A stretch of DNA of 64,000 nt, from NCBI GenBank assembly GCA_051294375.1, contig CM119266.1, positions 3,290,030-3,354,029 of the forward strand, read 5' to 3'. The translations under genes were made by a program, and so were the position numbers. The notes under the pieces are model-generated. The model saw nothing but the letters and a program-made list of their open reading frames with translations, had not been told where the DNA came from and did no database searches. Source of the stretch: Paraspadella gotoi. Taxonomy: Eukaryota > Chaetognatha. Below, in pieces: positions 13,300 through 22,654 of the stretch. The number at the start of each line of letters is the position of its first letter. Position 1 is the stretch's first letter.

Positions 13300-13455
13300 C
13301 TCGGCTCCAGCTCCGGCTCCGCTCCAGGCCAAATTTTTTTCGGCTCCAGCTCCGGCTCCGGCTCCAAGCACAAATTTTTTTTTCGGCTCCGGCTCCGGGC
13401 TCCGGCTCCAGCAAAAATTTCAACTTGGCTCCGGCTCCGGCTCCAACTCCGGCTC
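13300..13455. repeat. GGCTCC hexamer array, left subterminal of the hAT element
   Basis: Blocks of GGCTCCGGCTCCAGCTCC are separated by AAATTTTTTT spacers. The array mirrors the one at 18060-18242. Such GC-rich subterminal repeats are typical transposase-binding regions in hAT elements; that role is inferred here. Confidence 0.9.
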
Positions 13456-13734
13456 CATTACTATATATATATTAAAATTTAAGAAATTAATATTCATAAT
13501 ATATTTTTAAAGTCATATAATTTAATATTTTGATTATATTTAATATTTATTTAATTATAATATATAATATATTTTAATATTAAAAATATTATTATATAAT
13601 TAAAATTATTTTTAAAAATATTAGAATATATAAGCAAAATAATTTTTTATTTTTTGGTGATATCCTCACACTTTTGATAATTTAAACTGTGAATTATATT
13701 TAGCATTCTCGTTAAAGTGATTTTACTTAAACTC

Positions 13735-14480
13735 AGATTATGGTTAGGGTTAGGGTTGTTTTAGGGTTAGATTAGGGTTGAGATTGGTTTGGTTTAGGGT
13801 TAAGATTGAGTTGGTAATAATTAGGGTTAGGGTTGAGTAGTTTAGGGTTAGGGTTAAGGTTGTGAGTTAGTTTAAGGTTATGGTTAGGGTTAATGTCAAT
13901 TTTAAGGTTAAGATAAACAAGAAGCCGGCATTAGGTGTTAAGGAAGGTACTGGCAATGGATATTAGGGATTAAAGTTGAGGTACGACATATATGAGGGGG
14001 CCCGGTCCCGGGTTAAGGTTAGGGTAAGGAGAGAGGCATGGAGTTGAATGGGAGGTCTGGGTTAGGGTAGGGGGAGAGGCTTACTTGTTGATGCATCAAA
14101 GTGTGGTTAGGGTTAGGGTTGAGGAACATAGATATATGGGAACGCCCAGCCCGGGTTAGGGTTAGTGTTGGGGAGAAAAGCATGGAGTTGAAAGGGAGGC
14201 TTGGGTTTAGGGGAAAAGTCCATGGTTGATGGCATCTAAGGCCAGTTAGGGTTGGTTGAGGCACAGAGATGTACTGGAGGCCAGGGCCTAGGTTAGGATT
14301 AGGGGAGAGGAATGGAGTTGAACAAGAGGCCCGGGTAAGGGTTAGGGTTAGGAAAGCCCACAGATGGCGTTAAGGTTGAGGCATGGAAATGTATGAGAAG
14401 GCCTAGGCCTGGGTTAGGGTTGGAGAACAGCTTGGAGATGTACGGGAGACTTGGGTTATGGTTTAGTTTTAAAGGAAGAG
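13735..14480. repeat. degenerate TTAGGG-like array with a ~110-bp higher-order unit
   Basis: Hexamers such as GGTTAGGGTTAGGGTT are mixed with a longer repeated phrase (GGGTTAGGG...GAGGCATGGAGTTGAA...GGGAGGC) recurring at about 14020, 14150, 14290 and 14360. The open frames over it are compositional. Smaller patches occur at 15975-16140. Confidence 0.8.
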
Positions 14481-15093
14481 CCCACAAAGTGATGTATTTA
14501 TCCCATATCTCAACTTCAGCCATAAGCTTTTCCTTTAACTTGCGCCTTTGATTATATTCATTACTTTTATTTACTGGCGAGGTCACCAGTGAGGGCATTG
14601 GCAACAACAACCAGGGCTTTGCTGATATTGCCATAGTGAAGTCGCAACCAACTAGAACAACCAATTTTGACTCATGCGTGAATCGCCGGCTACATTGTTA
14701 TTTGAATAAACTACAACCTAGAGTTGGGTTGAAGCTCAAGAAATAAACAAGAAGCCTGGGTTATAAAGGTGACACACAACAGGCCGCCGCTAAAAAAAAA
14801 TTTTTATTTGCAAACTTGTGAAAGATATTTTTAATCTAAAGATTTTTTCTATAGTAAAAACCTAAATCATTTATATATCTAAATTTTATATTGATTGGTT
14901 ATGATTTGACTTATCAATGACCAGGAAAAAGTTGCTTTAAAAATTGTTTTTCATTTTAAAACAAATCTTTTCAATTTTTTTTGTCTAACTTTATAAACAT
15001 TTTTTTTAAAACTTTTACATTCTTTTATAGTTTTAATTTATTTAGAGAGAAAACAAAAAATTCATTATTTGAGGACAACAATAATTTTGTTTT

Positions 15094-15156
15094 TATTTAA
15101 ATCGGATATGTTTCGACTCTATAACTTTTCGAGTCTTCATCAGCATTTAAATTTAC
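15094..15156 (-). ncRNA. hammerhead ribozyme motif
   Basis: On the minus strand the core CTGATGA (15143-15137) is followed by a stem II of GACTC pairing with GAGTC (15135-15131 with 15119-15115), then GAAA (15114-15111) and CATATC. The flanks AATTTAAATG and CGATTTAAAT pair as stem I. These are the conserved hammerhead elements in the right order, with the minimal stem III seen in hammerheads of Penelope-like elements and retrozymes. Activity is not shown. Confidence 0.75.
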
Positions 15157-15186
15157 AACTCAATATTTAAAAACTGAAACGTTTGT

Positions 15187-15248
15187 GAATTTAAATGCTG
15201 ATGAAAGACTATAAGTTCCAGAGTGGAAACATGTCCGATTTAAATAAA
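15187..15248 (+). ncRNA. hammerhead ribozyme motif, partner in the facing orientation
   Basis: The plus strand reads CTGATGA (15198-15204), GAAA (15226-15229) and CATGTC, with ATTTAAAT flanks able to form stem I. Stem II is weak here (ACT/AGT only), so this copy is probably decayed. It is the right arm of an inverted repeat with the motif at 15094-15156. Confidence 0.55.
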
Positions 15249-16139
15249 AACAAAAATTATTGTTATCAAATAACAAATTTTTGTTTCTCTCTCAAATTAA
15301 GAACTTTTATATAAAAGGTATCAATATTAATATCTTCTTGAAAGCTCTTAAAACATTAAAAAAATAATATATTTAAGAATATTGAACATAAAAAATAAGC
15401 CTAACCAGCTTTAGTTTAATTAAGATAATCCAAATTGAAATAATAAAATCCTAAAATAATTTTTTTAAATATCTGACCTATTTTACTATGATCTTACCAA
15501 TTATTGTTTATATAAGTATTATAAAAAATCTTAAGAAAAACTAAAATTAAAATAACTAACAATCATTTAATAATTATTCAAAAACTGCTCTTTAAAAATT
15601 TTTAATTTAATAATTATCTTAAAGCTTGATAGGGCTAATTTTAATATTAACAGTATTTTTAATTATGTCAATCTCTTTATATTTTTAGGAGCTGTCAGAA
15701 GATATTAATATTGATACCTTTTTAATAAAGTTTTATAAAAAATAGTTAAAAATTAAATAAACAGATTTAAAAAATGGAGTTTTAAATGAAACACAATTTT
15801 GAAGTATACTTTTCTCCCGCTCAGTAACCAAGTCAAATCAAAACCAATCAATATAAAATTTGGATAAATAAATGATTTAGGTTTTTATTACAGAAAAAAG
15901 TTTCAAATGAAAAAAAATTTTACAAATTTGCAAATGACGATTTTTTTTTAGCGGCGGGCTATTGTGTGTCACCCTTGTAGGGTTAAAATACTAGGGTTAA
16001 GGTTTTAGCTTGGCATGAGATAAAAGGTTAGGGTTAGGGCTAAAAAAAATGGCCTGCTGTAAATGATGTAAGATTGTAAAAAGATAAATTAATTAGGGTT
16101 AGGGTTTTTATTAGGGTTACATTCAGGGTGAATGGGAAG

Positions 16140-17130
16140 GCTTATTATATTAGGGACCAACTCCAAGATAATATAAAATTTCGACTATAAGCAAAGTATT
16201 TTTAGTTATCTTGACTAAATATTTTAAGCAATCATTTTCCAAAAAAATTTACATTATACGTCTTGATTAATATATTAAATATTATTTGTCTTTTTTTACA
16301 TTATAAATTTTTTTTTTTGAAATCTTAAAATTTTTTGATGGATTCTGATAGAGCATAAAAAGTCAAACAAGAAATATAATTACAGCTTTTAAAATTTTTT
16401 ATGTTTTAATAGTGAAATATAAAAAAACTGATAAAATTATCGAAAGATGATGATGATGATGATGATTTTTACGGTTTTTCTTATTTTTGACTCACTTATC
16501 ATGAAAATATTTAAAAAAGAATTATACTTTGTGCAGACACAACTTTTTATGAGCTATCTGAATCTGGTCTTAAAATTTAAAAATTATGAAAAAAATTTTT
16601 TGGCCTTTCCTATTTATAATAAATATTAAAAAATTAATTATTTGGGTATAGAGGCCACATAAGAAATGTTTTGTCTATTGAAAGTATACTTCAAAATGTA
16701 TAAATTTTTCGTTTTAGCATGTAATCATTCAAAATTTTTGACTCACCCTATTGAGTGGGCTACCCCTAATTATATCCCCATTATTCCTGGCCAGTCCCTT
16801 TTCAAACCCTAAACTTGGCCCAATGCTTTTTGTCTATCACTTAGTCCGACCTTTAATATAAAAAGATTAGACAGGATGCCCGAGTATGGTTATTCCTTTC
16901 AAGCATATAATATACTATGAAGAAGTAAACTAATATGATAAGTTTTATTGTATATTTTTGAATTCATTAATTAAAAAGTTAAAAAAAAAGTTTTAAAAAA
17001 ATTAAAGTAAATTTAGTTTTTATCTTTTAAATGAGATATCTTTCAACCATATGTAATAAAAATTATATAAAAAGTTATATAATATAAAAATTAGTAAGCA
17101 AAATAATTGTTATTATTATTATTATTATTA
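16140..17130. other. AT-rich interior of the hAT element
   Basis: Nothing coding is supported. A GATGATGATGATGAT run occurs at 16446 and several self-complementary AT blocks are present. Confidence 0.4.
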
Positions 17131-17143
17131 ATTATTATTGTTC

Positions 17144-17376
17144 TATGGTGGACTAAATCCACCAACCGTTCATCAGCGGCCATTGGTGCCGGAGGCAAGT
17201 CATTTGCCTCCCAACCCAAAGGTCCGGGGTTCTAGCCCGGTGGTCGTCTGGCAGTTAAAAGGGATGGGGTGCTTAACCCGCCTGTAACATGGTGTTACAG
17301 CCTGATCCGAAGCTCAGGGACTGCTTATATTGAACGGTTCTGTCATTAACACTTATCAATAATTACTGTCTCTTCA
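17144..17376 (+). repeat. 5' LTR of the TRIM-like element, with a tRNA-like segment
   Basis: Inside the repeat, GAGGCAAGTCATTTGCCTC can form an anticodon-arm-like hairpin. It is followed by CCGGGGTTCTAGCCCGG, a T-arm-like hairpin that matches a Pol III B box (GGTTCTAGCCC) at nearly every position. Solo or decayed relatives occur at 43089-43264 and 28385-28530. Confidence 0.65.
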
Positions 17377-17564
17377 TTGGTGAGCCCGACTTCCGAACAC
17401 AACAGCAACAATAACACTTTCAGGCGACATGCCTCAACCTGGCGATGCACTTTCCGCCCACAATACATCAGGTGACATGCCTCAACTTGGTGACGAACTT
17501 TCCACCAACAACAACAATTCACTGAAGAGACGCAACAGACTCCTCCCTACGGGAGGGGGGGATG

Positions 17565-17793
17565 TATGGTGGACTAAAACCACCAACCGTTCATCAGCGG
17601 CCATTGGTGCCGGAGGCAAGTATTCGCCTCCAACCCAAAGGTCGGGGTTCTAGCCCGGTGGTCGTCTGGCAGTTAAGAGGGATGGGGCGCTTAACCCGCC
17701 TGTAACATGGTGTTACAGCCTGATCCGAAGCTCAGGACTGCTTATATTGAACGGTTCTGTCATTAACACTTATCAATAATTACTGTCTCTTCA
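17565..17793 (+). repeat. 3' LTR of the TRIM-like element
   Basis: Near-identical to 17144-17376, including the tRNA-like hairpins. A few indels are present, for example in the GGCAAGT..TCGCCTCC part. Confidence 0.7.
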
Positions 17794-18059
17794 GTTCAAA
17801 ATATATTATTGAAAAGCTTTGCCTTTAATCAGTCTGCAAATGGTTGCTGTATTAAATAAGCCAAAACATATTAAAGGATAAATTTTACTTCATAATAAAG
17901 TATTTATAATAAATTTAATAGATTAAAAAAAAAGAATTATTATTATTTACTTAATCTTATGTATAATAAATATATGATATTATATAAATTATAAAAATCA
18001 GTATTATATATTTTTAAATTTTTTTTTATTTAATAATTATAATCTTATTTTATTTTTAT

Positions 18060-18242
18060 GGAGCTGGAGCCGGGCATTTTTATTTCGGCTCCGGCTCCAG
18101 CTCCGGCTCCGGTCAAAAATTTTTCGGCTCCGGCTCCAGCTCCGGCTCCAGCCAGATAAAGATTCTGGCTCGGCTCCGGCTCCGGCTCCGGCAAAAAAAG
18201 CTCGGCTCCGGCGGCTCCAGCTCCGGCTCCGGCTCCGGCTCC
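18060..18242. repeat. GGCTCC hexamer array, right subterminal of the hAT element
   Basis: Same hexamer blocks and AAAAATTTTT spacers as 13300-13455. The long minus-strand Arg/Ser frame over it is compositional. Confidence 0.9.
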
Positions 18243-18917
18243 ACATCCTGATCATGACAACCTGGTCAAATAATAATTTTGCTGTTAGCTTGTACTAGGG
18301 ACATTAAGATTAGGGTTGGGGCTTGCAAATGAATAAAAGGCCTGGGTTTAGGTTGGGGGAGAGGTTAAGGGTTAAGGTTGAGTGGGAGGCTTGCTAGCCA
18401 CAAAGACCAAAGCGCCTTCTATCTAATTAGCTTCTTTCTTTTTATATCATTTGGCAAACCTTTAAAGACCCATATCTTGGCTTAAGGATTAAATATTTAA
18501 AACCCCTTAGTTCTCTTTGTATTACCAAATCATACTTTCCAATAAAATCTTATTAGAATTTGTAGAGTAATTTGGTCAGGGACGATTTAGCTTAAAAAAT
18601 TAATGTCTAATTTTAAGTATTTCATTATAATAATTTTTTAACCTTATTTATAAACCACAACAAAAACTTAGTAATAAGGTTATTAAAACATTATTTTGAT
18701 TAATTTAAGTATGCTGGCTGAATAACAGCTCATTTTTTTCCAAAAATTCTAATTTTTAAAACCGGAAGTGATACGACGCAAAAACTGGCGTGGAAAATCC
18801 ATCAAGAGCATTCAGGGGATATTTTTTATTGTGATATTCGTTTTCCCACTAAATTTGGCACAAGAAACTTTTGCAGGTATCAGGAACTTTCAAAATGCAT
18901 GGTATTTCTGGGAGCTC

Positions 18918-18985
18918 TAGTCGTCAGCTTGGTCCGTCATCTTCGTCATCTAAGTCGTCAGCTTGGTCGTCATCATATTCGTCTC
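18918..18985. repeat. 33-bp GTC-rich minisatellite, right part
   Basis: Continuation of the array at 11700-12208 in the same orientation, about two copies. Confidence 0.85.
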
Positions 18986-19054
18986 CATCGTCGAAGATGA
19001 GTTTTTATCGTGGGAAGATGACGTCATTCCTCGTTTCTGGTCAAAGTTGGGAAG

Positions 19055-19960
19055 GAAATTCGCGGGCGAAGGAAGAAGAAAATGGAGGAAGAAAAAATGA
19101 ATGGAGGAGGAAGAAAATAGATGAGAAAATAGGGAAAAAAGAATAAGAAAATGGCGGAAGAAAAAATGAATGGAGGAGGAAGAAAATAGATGAGAAAAAA
19201 GGGAAAAAAAGAGAAAGAAAATGGCGGAAGAAAAAATGAATGAAGGAGGAAGAAAATAGATGAGAAAAAGGGAAAAAAAGAGAAAGAAAATGGCGGGAAA
19301 AAAATAAATGAAGGAGGAAGAAAAAAGATGAAGAAAAAAGAGAAAAAAAGAGAAAGAAAATGGCGAAAGAAAAATGAATGATGGAGGAAGAAAATAGATG
19401 AAAAAAAGGAAAAAAAAGAAAGAAAATGGCGGAAGAAAAAATGAATGAAGGAGGAAGAAAATAGATGAGAAAAAAGGGAAAAAAAGAGAAAGAAAATGGC
19501 GAAAGAAAAAATGAATGAAGGAAGAAGAAAATGGCGGAAGAAAAAATGAATGAAGGAGGAAGAAAATAGATGAAAAAAAGGGAAAAAAAAAGAAAATGGC
19601 GGAGGAAAAAATGAATGAAGGAGGAAGAAAATAGATAAGAAAAAAGGGAAAAAAAGAGAAAAAAATAGCGGAAGAAAAAATGAATGAAGGAGGAAGAAAA
19701 TAGATGAGAAAAAAGGGGAAAAAAGAGAAAGAAAATGGCGGAAGAAAAAATGAATGAAGGAGGAAGAAAATAGATGAGAAAAAATGGAAAAAAGGAAGAA
19801 AATTTCGAAGAAAAGAAAAGAGAATGAAAAAGGCGGAGGAAAAAAAATAGGAAGAAAATGACGAAAAAAAAGAAAAAGAAGGAAAAGAAAATTTGTGGAG
19901 GAAGAAAAAGTAGAGGAAAAAAGGAAAGAAAAAAATAAAGGAGAAAAGAAACAAGTTTGA
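19055..19960. repeat. purine-rich minisatellite, unit about 70 bp
   Basis: About a dozen copies of a unit containing AAAATGGCGGAAGAAAAAAT, then GAATGAAGGAGGAAGAAAAT, AGATGAGAAAAAAGGG and AAAAAAAGAGAAAG. All three minus-strand frames stay open for more than 300 codons only because the plus strand is almost all purine; they give Phe/Ser/Leu-rich nonsense and are rejected as genes. Confidence 0.92.
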
Positions 19961-20045
19961 GTAAACAATGTCGGCTGATGATAAATAATAAATGATGATA
20001 AATCACGATAATTCTTTGAAATTTGTGATCCTAACTAATCATAAC
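19945..20045. mobile_element. end fragment of the 'GTTTGAGYAAACAATGTCGG' repeat family
   Basis: Contains CAAGTTTGAGTAAACAATGT followed by CGGCTGATGATAAATAAT and an AAATCACGATAAT...TTTGTGATC block. The same order of blocks occurs at 43505-43620, and related ends occur at 30600-30632 and 37112-37150. Confidence 0.6.
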
Positions 20046-20127
20046 AGATGGTACTATACCATACCAAACCATTGGCTGCGGGATTAAACGGAACTGTTAT
20101 TATGGTAGAAATAATTCAAAATAAAGA

Positions 20128-20290
20128 ACAATTTTTTTTTTCAACAATTGTTATTTTTTCAACTTCCATAATTTTTTCAACTTGTATCTTTTTTTTTTCA
20201 ACTGGCATCTTTTTTTTTCCGCTTACATCATTTTTTTTCAACTGACATCATTATTTGTCAACTGACATCATTTTTTTTAACTGGCATTAT
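20128..20290. repeat. ~20-bp minisatellite, TTTTTTTTCAACTGGCATC type
   Basis: Eight or so imperfect copies. The inverse form (GATGCAAGTTGAAAAAAA) makes up 30165-30530, 34120-34205 and 37480-37560. A GC-rich patch with an inverted AGCGTC/GACGCT pair follows at 20290-20410 and is unexplained. Confidence 0.8.
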
Positions 20291-20419
20291 GCGGAAAGTT
20301 GGCATGTGGCGCCGCTGGTATCTCACTAGGCGTGGCGGACGCTTAGCCTAGAGACGCTAAGATTCCGCGCGTAGGGAATCGCGGTGCTGAGAGGACGAAG
20401 CTGATTGAAATATTTGAAA

Positions 20420-21000
20420 TACTTTATCGTTTTGGGTTTTTTCCCTAATTTTGCGACCTAGCAAGCTGGAGCCATAGATGTAAGAGTGATATGATAGAGA
20501 TCATATACAATAACAGTAAACTCACATCATTTTTTAAAATTTATATAATTTCTTCAATTTGCATCATTTTTTTCAATCTGCATCATTTTTTAATTTTCAT
20601 CATTTTTGACCTTTTGATATTTTGACCTTTTTGACAAGAGCGAGGATGCATCACTAAAACTTATGTGATACTACTGATATATAGAAACATTTAGGAAAGA
20701 TATTTTTTTGGACTATACTGCTTTATCCAATATGTAATTAAATTTATTCATAATATTATTTTTATTATTTTATAATTTTAAAAAAGAGTTTGCAAGCGCA
20801 ACTAAGTAAACTCACTTAATAGAATCTTTATCTTGCATGAAGATGAATTAATTTTAAAATATTTTTATTTTCATAATATCCGAATAACTTGATAATGATA
20901 CACAGCTTGATATGATTTTAAACCTGTAGGTTTGCGTATGTTAACACTATAAATTTACATTAGAAATAACAAATACAACGGCAAGATCCCACAACCGAAC
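20420..21000. other. AT-rich non-coding stretch
   Basis: Poly-T and CATC-rich words continue to about 20600. Beyond that I see no gene and no clear repeat boundary. Confidence 0.35.
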
Positions 21001-21007
21001 GTGACAC

Positions 21008-21760
21008 TAAAAATCTTAAAAGTATAGTGATCTCGCCAAACGTTACTATCTAAGAAAATTAATGAAAAAAATCCGGAGAAAACAAATATTTTTATTTTCA
21101 TCATAATTTTTTTTAAATAGCAGTAATTACTATATTATAATTTACATATTGCAGTAAATCATAATGAAATGAAAATTCAAACAAAAAATACTTGAATCGA
21201 TATGAAACCAAAAAAATGGATATACATGTCAAACTGCCTCACTGTTTCACTAATTGAACTTGATAACTAGATACATCGTTTGTAGTTAAACCATAAACGT
21301 GCAAAAAAGATAGAAATTGTTTATTATTATTGTAGTGGCGAGCTAAAATAAGACAGTGCTTCAACCTGGACTGTGATACAATGATAATTATTTACTGATA
21401 TGATGATAATTATTCCCTGATGTGATAATAGTTTTTCTTTGATGTGATGATAATCCTTCATTGATGTGATAATAGTCAATCATTGATGCGATGATAGTAA
21501 TTCACTGATGCAATGATAAGCATTCATTGATTCGATGATAGTCATTCACTGATACGATGATAGTCATTCATTAATACGATAATAAGCATTCATTGCGATG
21601 ATAGTCATTAATTGATGTGATGAATCATTCATCGTAAATAAAACGTGTATGAGTGAGAGAGAGAGAGAAAGAAAGAGAAAAAGAGAAGTCCAACCGCTGC
21701 AGAGCTGAACTCGTTTTTTTAGACGAATCAGAAGACGTAGTGCCTAACAAAAGAATGAAA
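21008..21760 (+). mobile_element. dispersed element carrying a 22-bp minisatellite
   Basis: Opens with AATCTTAAAAGTATAGTGAT then CTCGCCAAACGTTACTATC. It contains a GATGATAnTnATTCACTGAT-type array (21370-21625), then a short GA tract, and ends with CCGCTGCAGAGCTGAACTCG and TTTTTTAGACGAATC. The same head, array and tail occur at 62040-63480; other partial copies lie at 36201-36440 and (reversed) 38990-39175. Confidence 0.75.
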
Positions 21761-21769
21761 AATATATAT

Positions 21770-22640
21770 ATAATTAAAAATTGTTACAATTTTTTAAATT
21801 GTAAGTTATAGAAGTATATATTTTTATTTATATTAAAATTTAGATATATCTTCTCATCAAAAAGGTTTTTTAAAATCATATGTTTCATATTGATTCAAGT
21901 ATTTTTTGTATGAATTTTCTCTTCAATATGATTTATTGCAATATGAAAATTAGAATATAATATTTTATATACTAATTTTTATATTTATAAAAAGTAATTT
22001 GCACATTGCAGTAAATCATAATGAGAAAAAAGATTCAAACAAAAAATACTTAATTACATATAATACATGACAATTGCAAAGATCTTAAAGATGAGAAGCC
22101 ATATTCTATATTTTTAACTTACTATGATCGTACACTTTTATAAAAATTCATCGTAATTCATAGTAGTTTTTATTAAAAAAAAAAATGTAAGCCCCAGTCA
22201 AAACTATAACTATAAAGCGTGATGCAGACGACAACGACGACGTCGTCACAAAGAAGCTAAAGCGATCCAAAATGGCGAGATAACAGGTTGACTCATTACG
22301 TCAGTTAAAATTTATAACAAATGAAGGAAAAGTCTTCATAAAAAGAGAAGATTATGAGAAAAAAAATTTTCTTAAGGGGTGAAAGAAAATGAAATTTTCA
22401 TTAAATACGTATATTGTATAGTGTATAAAGACACGACTATGTGCTTTAAAAAACTGTTTCCACGTAAAAACTATGCAATTTGGCGAGACACAGTCAAAAT
22501 ACATAATAATCGATGTCGGACAGAAAGAGAATAAAAGTATGTAACAACATAATTTGAAACCCATAACATAAAATGAAATAATCAAGTTAAAAAACGAAAA
22601 ATCAGTCAATCAATCAAATAACTCAGTCAATCAATCTTTC
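21770..22640. other. AT-rich stretch and 3' flank of the XK-like exons
   Basis: No gene. A possible minus-strand polyadenylation word (AATAAAAA) lies at about 22163-22170. 21880-22060 is a repeat shared with 36660-37040 (AAAAAATACTTGAATC and ATTTACTGYAATATG blocks, partly inverted). Confidence 0.35.
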
Positions 22641-22654
22641 AATTACTCAACCAA

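Larger units (their letters stand above)
14768..15972. mobile_element. TIR element nested in the hAT element
   Basis: Long inverted termini: left GGTGACACACAACAGGCCGC, and right reading AGCGGCGGGCTATTGTGTGT followed by CACC. The inverted homology continues about 150 bp inward (the ATATAAATTTT/AAAATTTATAT and AACCTAAATCATTTAT blocks). The interior contains the facing hammerhead motifs at 15094-15246. No frame of useful length is present. Confidence 0.8.
17140..17797 (+). mobile_element. TRIM-like miniature LTR retroelement
   Basis: Two direct repeats of about 230 bp (17144-17376 and 17565-17793) differ at only a few positions and enclose about 188 bp. The 5' repeat ends ...CTCTTCA and is followed directly by TTGGTGAGCCCGAC, placed as a primer-binding site. 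The 3' repeat is preceded by the purine run GGGAGGGGGGGA, placed as a polypurine tract. GTTC flanks both sides (17140-17143 and 17794-17797). The interior encodes no protein; it has a 48-bp tandem duplication (17423-17518). Confidence 0.72.
13271..18250. mobile_element. hAT-type DNA transposon (non-autonomous or decayed)
   Basis: The left end is CAGGATGTGGAGGC and the right end is GGCTCCACATCCTG, a terminal inverted repeat of at least 12 bp. The element is flanked by the exact 8-bp duplication ATCATGAC at 13263-13270 and 18251-18258. An 8-bp duplication with CAGG ends is the signature of the hAT superfamily. Both ends carry subterminal GGCTCC/GGAGCC hexamer arrays (13300-13455 and 18060-18242). 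No transposase frame survives. The interior has taken several later insertions. Confidence 0.88.
12212..18916. mobile_element. foldback element with telomere-like arms, split by a hAT element
   Basis: The left arm (12212-13262) and right arm (18259-18916) are inverted copies. The left outer end reads CTTCCAGAATATCATAGCAT and the reverse of the right outer end reads CTCCCAGAAATACCATGCAT. Farther in, both arms share ACCTGCAAAAG, the CGAATATCACA block, an AAAACCRGAAGTG block and a GAAGGCG...CCTCMCACTCAACC block. The inner parts of both arms carry degenerate CCCTAA/TTAGGG hexamers (12770-13230 and 18290-18400). No coding frame is visible. Without the hAT insert the element is about 1.7 kb and is essentially all arm. 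Confidence 0.75.

Noticed and set aside
13735-14480. Chromosome end or telomere
   Set aside because: The hexamers are degenerate, internal and nested inside transposons with genes on both sides.
17190-17265. Functional tRNA gene
   Set aside because: No acceptor stem and a poor A box. The same sequence is a repeated LTR part.
17429-17653. Small protein of the TRIM interior
   Set aside because: The frame runs across the interior and into the 3' LTR, and its repeat comes from a 48-bp duplication.
18950-20006. Three overlapping minus-strand frames of 314-334 codons
   Set aside because: They arise from the 70-bp purine-only tandem repeat; the products are Phe/Ser/Leu strings in all frames.
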